DNA from: Burkholderiaceae bacterium
GTDB taxonomy: Bacteria; Pseudomonadota; Gammaproteobacteria; Burkholderiales; Burkholderiaceae_E
Direction of reading: 5' to 3'
NCBI GenBank assembly: GCA_024637395.1
Contig: JAGXFG010000065.1
Span: forward strand, 1 to 60,505
Length of the DNA: 60,505 bases
Of the stretch, positions 56,167-60,505 are shown one piece after another. The first letter of the stretch is position 1; the number at the start of each line of letters is the position of its first letter. The notes beneath the pieces were generated by a model that worked only from the letters and a program-made list of their open reading frames with translations, had not been told where the DNA came from and searched no databases. A program made the position numbers and the translations under genes.

Positions 56167-56949
56167 TCAGTGCGCAACGCCGAGATAGGCGGTGATCACG
56201 TCTTCGTTGTTGCGAACCTCGTCGGGAGGACCGTCGGCGATCTTCTTGCCATAGTCGAGCACGACCACCCGATCGGAGATGTCCATCACCACGCTCATGT
56301 CGTGCTCGATCAGCACGATGGTGGCTCCGAACTCGTCGTTGACGTCGAGCACGAAGCGGCACATGTCCTGCTTCTCCTCGACGTTCATCCCGGCCATCGG
56401 CTCGTCGAGCAGCAGCAGGCTCGGCTCCATCGCCAGCGCGCGGCCAAGATCGACCCGCTTCTGCAGCCCGTAGGGCAGCTGACCGACCGCAGTCTTGCGG
56501 AAGGCCTGGATCTCGAGAAAGTCGATGATGTGTTCGACGTACTCGCGATGCCTGATTTCCTCGCGCTCGGCCGGACCCACCCGGATCATCTGCGCGATTA
56601 CGCCCGACTTCATCTTGAGGTTGCGCCCCGCCATGATGTTGTCGAGCACACTCATGCCATTGAACAGGGCGAGGTTCTGGAAGGTCCGGGCCACGCCCAT
56701 CATCGCGACCTTGTGCGGGTTCATCTTGCGGAAGTGCTCGCCGCGAAAGACGATTTCGCCGACCTGCGGGGCGTAAACGCCGTTGATGACGTTGAGCATC
56801 GAGCTCTTGCCCGCTCCGTTGGGACCAATGATCGAGCGCACCTCGTGTTCGCGCACGTTGAACGAAATGTCGGTGAGCGCCTTGACCCCGCCAAACGCCA
56901 GCGAGATGTTCTCGAGCTCCAGGATCACTTCGCCGATTTCTCTGCCCAT
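56167..56949 (-). CDS. livG: ABC transporter ATP-binding protein, LivG type
   Basis: 260 residues. Walker A GPNGAGKSS (about 42-50), Walker B SLLLLDEPMAGM and the H-loop IEHDM are intact; the signature is LPYGLQKRVDLGRAL rather than LSGGQ, as in many LivG proteins. First transport gene of the operon, 13 bases after the synthetase stop. Confidence 0.93.
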   Translation of the reverse strand: MGREIGEVILELENISLAFGGVKALTDISFNVREHEVRSIIGPNGAGKSSMLNVINGVYAPQVGEIVFRGEHFRKMNPHKVAMMGVARTFQNLALFNGMSVLDNIMAGRNLKMKSGVIAQMIRVGPAEREEIRHREYVEHIIDFLEIQAFRKTAVGQLPYGLQKRVDLGRALAMEPSLLLLDEPMAGMNVEEKQDMCRFVLDVNDEFGATIVLIEHDMSVVMDISDRVVVLDYGKKIADGPPDEVRNNEDVITAYLGVAH

Positions 56950-56962
56950 CTTCGATCCCCGC

Positions 56963-58963
56963 CTACGCCGCTTTCACGGCGGCGCCGGAAGCAAAAACCT
57001 TCGATTCCTCGATCTTCAGGTCGGCCGAGACCGTCCCGGTGCGACCGTCCTCGAATCGGACCTGGGTCTCGATGAACTGCGACGTCTTGCCGCTGTAGAG
57101 CGCATCGATCAGGACCTGGTATTTCTCGGCGATGAAGCCGCGGCGCACCTTGCGGGTGCGGGTCAGCTCGCCGTCGTCGGCGTCGAGTTCCTTGTGCAGC
57201 ACCAGGAAGCGGTGCAGCTGGGAGGCCGTCATCATCTCGTCCTCGGCCAGGTCGGCATTGACCTTCTCGACGCATTCCTTGACCAGCGCGACTATTTCCG
57301 GACGGCCGGCGAGGTCGACATAGCCGGCATAGGGGAGGTTGCGCCGCTCGGCCCAGTTGCCGCAGGCCTCGAAGTCGATGTTGATCATCGCCATCGCGCG
57401 CTCGCGTCCGTCGCCCAGCGCAACCGCTTCCTTGATGTAGGGGAAGAACTTGAGCTTGTTCTCGATGTACTTGGGCGCAAACAGGTGGCTGCCGCCGATC
57501 TTGCCGACGTCCTTGGCGCGATCGATGATCTTGAGGTGCCCGTCGCGATCGAGAAAGCCGGCGTCCCCCGTGTGGTACCAGCCCTCGGCGTCCTTGACCT
57601 CGGCGGTAGCGGCCGGGTTCTTGTAGTACTCGCGCAGCAGACCCGGGCTGCGGATCAGCACCTCGCCGTTCTCGGCGGTGCGCACTTCGACTCCGGGAAC
57701 CGCCGGACCAACCGTGTCGGCCTTGACCTGGCCGTCGGGCTGGATACACACGAACACCGCGGTCTCGGTCGAACCGTAGAGCTGCTTGAGGTTGATGCCC
57801 AGCGAGCGGTAGAAGACGAACAGGTCCGGCCCGATCGCCTCGCCCGCGGTGTAGGCAACCCTCACCCGGCTCATTCCCAGCGCGTTGCGCAACGGACCGT
57901 AGACCATCAGGTCGCCCAGTCGGTACTTGATGCGCTCGATCAACGAAACGCTCGTGTCGTGCTGCAGCAGCCGCTCACCGACTTTGCGCGCCACGCCCAT
58001 GAAGTACTCGAACATCCAGCGCTTGATGGCCGCGGCGTCCTCCATGCGGATCGTCACCTGGGTGAGCATCGCCTCGAGCACCCGCGGCGGCGCGAAGTAA
58101 TAGGTCGGGCCGATCTCGCGCATGTCAGCGGTGACGGTCTCGGCCGATTCCGGGCAATTGACCGTGAAACCGGTCACCAGCCACTGCGCATAGGAAAAGA
58201 TGTTCTGGCCGATCCAGGCGATCGGCAGATAGGCGAGGACGTCCTCGTCGGGGGTCAGATGCTCGAGTTCGGAGGCCACGCCGGCCATCGTGATCAGGTT
58301 GCGATGCCCGTGGAGCACCCCCTTGGGATTCCCCGTGGTGCCGGAGGTGTAGAACATCGCCGCGACGTCGTCGGGCGCGCCCTTGGCGATTTCCGCTGCG
58401 AGGAAACCGGGATTGGCAGCGAGGTGTGCGCGCCCGAGCTCGAGCAGCGCCTCGTAACTGGTCAGCGCAGGATCGTCGTAGCCGCGCAATCCGCGCGGGT
58501 CGTCGTAATAGATATGGGCGATCTGCGGCGCGCTCTCGCGCACCTCGAGCAGCTTGTCGACCTGCTCCTGATCCTCGACGATGGCGAACGCCACCTCGGC
58601 GTTCTGGAACACGAAGACCATCTCGGCGGCCACCGCGTCCTGATAGAGCGGCACCGGGATCCCGCCCAGCACCTGGGTCGCCAGCATCCCGGCGTACATC
58701 CGGGGCCGGTTCTCGCCGATCAGCGTGAGGTTCTCGCCGCGCCGGAAACCATGGGCCGCGAGCCCGCCGGCCACCAGCGCCACCTCGTCGCGCAGCTCTG
58801 CCCAGGTGACTGTCTGCCAGATCCCGTATTCCTTTTCGCGCAGGGCCGGCGCGCCCGGCCGCTCGGCGGCGTGGCGCATCAACAACTGCGGAAAGGTTTG
58901 ATTACCCCGCGTCGTCAGTACGGCTTCCGGGGCTGCGCCGTCGAGGGCGCTGGTCTCCGCCAT
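56963..58963 (-). CDS. AMP-forming acyl-CoA synthetase
   Basis: 666 residues. The AMP-binding P-loop MFYTSGTTGNPKGV (about 208-221), LYGSTETAVFVC, GWYHTGDAGFLDRDGHLKIIDRAKDVGKIGGS and an extended C-terminus (TRTRKVRRGFIAEKYQVLIDALYSG) are seen. It belongs to the long-chain/FadD15-like group of synthetases with a large C-terminal part. Being first in the operon, it probably activates the acid imported by LivGHMKF. Preceded by the palindrome at 59035-59052. Confidence 0.93.
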   Translation of the reverse strand: MAETSALDGAAPEAVLTTRGNQTFPQLLMRHAAERPGAPALREKEYGIWQTVTWAELRDEVALVAGGLAAHGFRRGENLTLIGENRPRMYAGMLATQVLGGIPVPLYQDAVAAEMVFVFQNAEVAFAIVEDQEQVDKLLEVRESAPQIAHIYYDDPRGLRGYDDPALTSYEALLELGRAHLAANPGFLAAEIAKGAPDDVAAMFYTSGTTGNPKGVLHGHRNLITMAGVASELEHLTPDEDVLAYLPIAWIGQNIFSYAQWLVTGFTVNCPESAETVTADMREIGPTYYFAPPRVLEAMLTQVTIRMEDAAAIKRWMFEYFMGVARKVGERLLQHDTSVSLIERIKYRLGDLMVYGPLRNALGMSRVRVAYTAGEAIGPDLFVFYRSLGINLKQLYGSTETAVFVCIQPDGQVKADTVGPAVPGVEVRTAENGEVLIRSPGLLREYYKNPAATAEVKDAEGWYHTGDAGFLDRDGHLKIIDRAKDVGKIGGSHLFAPKYIENKLKFFPYIKEAVALGDGRERAMAMINIDFEACGNWAERRNLPYAGYVDLAGRPEIVALVKECVEKVNADLAEDEMMTASQLHRFLVLHKELDADDGELTRTRKVRRGFIAEKYQVLIDALYSGKTSQFIETQVRFEDGRTGTVSADLKIEESKVFASGAAVKAA

Positions 58964-59034
58964 TCTTGCTGTCTCCTTAGTCGGCGCCGTTTTCAGCGCT
59001 CTGATCGCAGTCTACCGATGCGAAACCGGTATAG

Positions 59035-59052
59035 TTGTCACCTGCGTGACAA
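59035..59052. promoter_or_regulatory. Perfect palindrome between the synthetase operon and crp/fnr-type gene
   Basis: TTGTCAC-CTGC-GTGACAA, arms of seven with a four-base gap, between the divergent genes (72 bases from the synthetase start, 41 from the regulator). It resembles Crp/Fnr-family sites in having TTG/CAA ends, although FNR sites are shorter. TTGTCA may double as the -35 of the regulator (TTTAGC 17 bases on). The regulator at 59093 is the obvious binder. Confidence 0.7.
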
Positions 59053-59092
59053 TTCACTTTAGCGCCATTCGCCGACCTTTGGAGCTGCCGTG

Positions 59093-59764
59093 ATGAATTC
59101 CCTCGAATCGCTGCTGGCACAATCGACCTGGAGCCAGACCCTGGATCCGGTTGAAGCGGCTCGCTTGCGCTCCGAGATCGTCGAGCGTTCGGTGCCGGCT
59201 GACGGCTATGTTTGCCAGAAGGGCGAGGCAGTCGAGTCCTGGATCGGGGTGATCTCCGGGCTGGTCAAGATCAGCAGCGTTTCCTTCGAGGGCAAGGCGG
59301 TGACCTTTGCCGGAGTACCGTCGGGTGGCTGGTTCGGGGAAGGTTCGCTGCTCAAGCCCGAGCCGCGGCGCTACGACGCGATCGCGCTGCGCGACAGCCG
59401 GATTGCCTACATGCCGCGGCGCACGTTCCAGCGGCTGCTCGATACCAGCATCGAGTTCAACCGCTTCCTGCTGCTCCAGATCAACGAGCGCCTGGGCCAG
59501 TTCATCGGCGCGCTCGAGCACGAACGGCTCCTCGGCCCCGAAGCGCGCGTGGCGCGCTGCCTGGCGCAACTGTTCAACCGCCTGCTCTACCCGCGCGCCG
59601 ACAATCGCCTCGAGATCTCGCAGCGCGAAGTGGGGTTCCTGACCGGACTGTCACGCCAGCGGGTCAACCAGGCGCTTCAGTCGCTGCAGGAACAGGGTTT
59701 GCTGCGCGTCGAGTACGGGCGCATCGTCGTACTCGCGCTCGAGGAACTGGAAACCCTCGAATAG
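59093..59764 (+). CDS. Crp/Fnr family transcriptional regulator
   Basis: 223 residues. Cyclic-nucleotide-type beta barrel (about 20-130, VCQKGEAVESWIGVISGLVKI), dimer helix, and C-terminal HTH (ISQREVGFLTGLSRQRVNQALQSLQEQGLLRVEYG). It has one Cys in the N-terminal part, not the four needed for an FNR iron-sulfur cluster, and no obvious cAMP arginine, so its signal is unknown. The ATG at 59093 follows GGAG by 8; GTG just before is too close. Likely controls the divergent synthetase-ABC operon. Confidence 0.88.
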   Translation: MNSLESLLAQSTWSQTLDPVEAARLRSEIVERSVPADGYVCQKGEAVESWIGVISGLVKISSVSFEGKAVTFAGVPSGGWFGEGSLLKPEPRRYDAIALRDSRIAYMPRRTFQRLLDTSIEFNRFLLLQINERLGQFIGALEHERLLGPEARVARCLAQLFNRLLYPRADNRLEISQREVGFLTGLSRQRVNQALQSLQEQGLLRVEYGRIVVLALEELETLE

Positions 59765-59769
59765 CGAGA

Positions 59770-59788
59770 GGGTCCGGGAACCGGGCCC
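59770..59788 (+). terminator. Hairpin after the Crp/Fnr gene
   Basis: GGGTCCGG-GAA-CCGGGCCC folds to an eight-pair stem (one G-T wobble) with a three-base loop, starting 5 bases after the regulator stop. It lies between convergent genes and may serve both; no T-run follows. Confidence 0.45.
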
Positions 59789-59804
59789 GTTGCGCACCGC
59801 CCGT

Positions 59805-60505
59805 TCAGCGCTCGTAGCTATAGAAGCCGCGGCCGCTCTTGCGGCCGAGCATTCCGGCATCGACCATCTCGCGCAGCAGCGGCGCGGGACGGTACTTGGA
59901 GTCGTTGAAGTTGCCGTAGAGCACTTCCATGACGGCGAGTTCGACATCCAGCCCGATCAGGTCGCACAGCGCCAGCGGACCGATCGGATGGTTGCAGCCA
60001 AGCTTCATCCCGGCGTCGATCTCCGCGGCGCTCGCCAGCCCCTCCTGCAGCGCGAAAACGGCTTCGTTGATCATCGGACAGAGAATGCGGTTGACGACGA
60101 AACCGGCGCTGTTCTTGACGCCGATCGGGGTCTTGCCGAGCTGCTGGGCGAAAGCGGTCACTGCCGCGACCGTTTCGTCCGAGGTGCGCAGGCCGCTGAT
60201 GATCTCCACCAGCGCCATCACCGGCACCGGATTGAAGAAGTGCATGCCCACGAAGCGCTCGGGTCGTCCGCTGGCTTCGGCCAGCCGGGTGATCGAGATC
60301 GACGAGGTGTTGGTCGCGATGATGGTCTCTGGCGGCACGAGCGCGGCAACCTGGCCCAGGATCTTGATCTTGAGTTGTTCGTTCTCGGTGGCCGCTTCGA
60401 TCACCAGGTCGGTTTCGGCGAAATCCTCCAGCGCCGGGGCATAGCGAATCCGGGTAAGCGCCTGCTCGCGCTCCGCCTCGGTGAGCTTGCCGCGCGATAT
60501 GAGCC
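59805..60505 (-). CDS. 3-hydroxyacyl-CoA dehydrogenase, partial (5' end outside window)
   Basis: 233 residues of the C-terminal part are visible and stay in frame to the window edge (LISRGKLTEAEREQ...). The NAD-domain end DLVIEAATEN, substrate/catalytic segment TNTSSISITRLAEASGRPERFVGMHFFNPVPVMALVEII (with catalytic His) and the C-terminal helical domain (GFVVNRILCPMINEA, GLASAAEIDAGMKLGCNHPIGPL) fit 3-hydroxybutyryl-CoA dehydrogenase (Hbd/PaaH-like). It oxidises 3-hydroxyacyl-CoA to 3-oxoacyl-CoA with NAD+. Convergent with the regulator gene. Confidence 0.92.
   Translation of the reverse strand, partial: LISRGKLTEAEREQALTRIRYAPALEDFAETDLVIEAATENEQLKIKILGQVAALVPPETIIATNTSSISITRLAEASGRPERFVGMHFFNPVPVMALVEIISGLRTSDETVAAVTAFAQQLGKTPIGVKNSAGFVVNRILCPMINEAVFALQEGLASAAEIDAGMKLGCNHPIGPLALCDLIGLDVELAVMEVLYGNFNDSKYRPAPLLREMVDAGMLGRKSGRGFYSYER

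Overview
The window is chromosomal DNA of a GC-rich (by eye well above 60%) betaproteobacterium. The basis is the MerR-type LiuR/LiuA/AceK grouping, a complete mreBCD-mrdA-rodA operon diverging from gatCAB, and two tandem PAS-GGDEF-EAL genes. A 2-oxoacid:acceptor oxidoreductase resembling the phenylglyoxylate dehydrogenase of Azoarcus/Aromatoleum, next to a phenylacetate-CoA-ligase-like gene and a Liv-type ABC transporter, leans towards Rhodocyclales or relatives, but the lineage is an inference. No rRNA, tRNA, CRISPR array, transposase or prophage gene was seen.

Layout. 1-3518: a small Met/Gly-rich exported protein (cut by the window edge), a DUF302 protein, a periplasmic c-type cytochrome with a Met/Gly-rich segment, and a DedA-PAP2-LssY fusion in the inner membrane. 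3619-11041 (minus): xthA, a membrane GGDEF-EAL protein co-transcribed with a PstS-like periplasmic binding protein, and a second, much larger PAS/GAF/GGDEF/EAL paralogue. A copy of the xthA start at the end of the large paralogue marks a segmental duplication. 11242-24171: pyrE, the gatC-gatA-(lipoprotein)-gatB operon, the rod-shape/elongation operon mreB-mreC-mreD-mrdA-rodA, a quinone oxidoreductase, a YhhN-type lysoplasmalogenase and a SMUG-type uracil-DNA glycosylase.

24231-42799: the leucine/isovalerate (liu) catabolic region. LiuR with two palindromic operator-like sites heads a run of PaaI-type thioesterase, liuA, aceK, thiolase, acyl-CoA dehydrogenase and an AEC transporter. After a reverse-strand serine hydrolase, a TetR gene (LiuQ candidate) heads liuB, liuC, an EamA transporter, liuD, a GhrA-like dehydrogenase, liuE and a small membrane protein. 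Together these carry isovaleryl-CoA to acetyl-CoA and acetoacetate, and AceK can rebalance isocitrate dehydrogenase against the glyoxylate shunt when growth depends on acetyl-CoA.

42969-47445: four tightly packed genes (gamma, alpha, beta, and a fused FAD/NAD(P) plus ferredoxin-domain subunit) encode a CoA-acylating 2-oxoacid oxidoreductase. Its position directly after liuE suggests it may feed the liu pathway with isovaleryl-CoA from 4-methyl-2-oxopentanoate; an aryl-glyoxylate substrate is the main alternative. 47486-50436: an MBL hydrolase, an AhpD-like protein, a 553-bp gene-free stretch with REP-like hairpins, and guaC (GMP reductase). 50534-60505: on the minus strand an acyl-CoA synthetase, livG, livH, livM, livK, livF and a phenylacetate-CoA-ligase-like gene form an uptake-and-activation operon for an organic acid, divergent from a Crp/Fnr-type regulator across a perfect palindrome. 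A 3-hydroxyacyl-CoA dehydrogenase is cut by the right edge.
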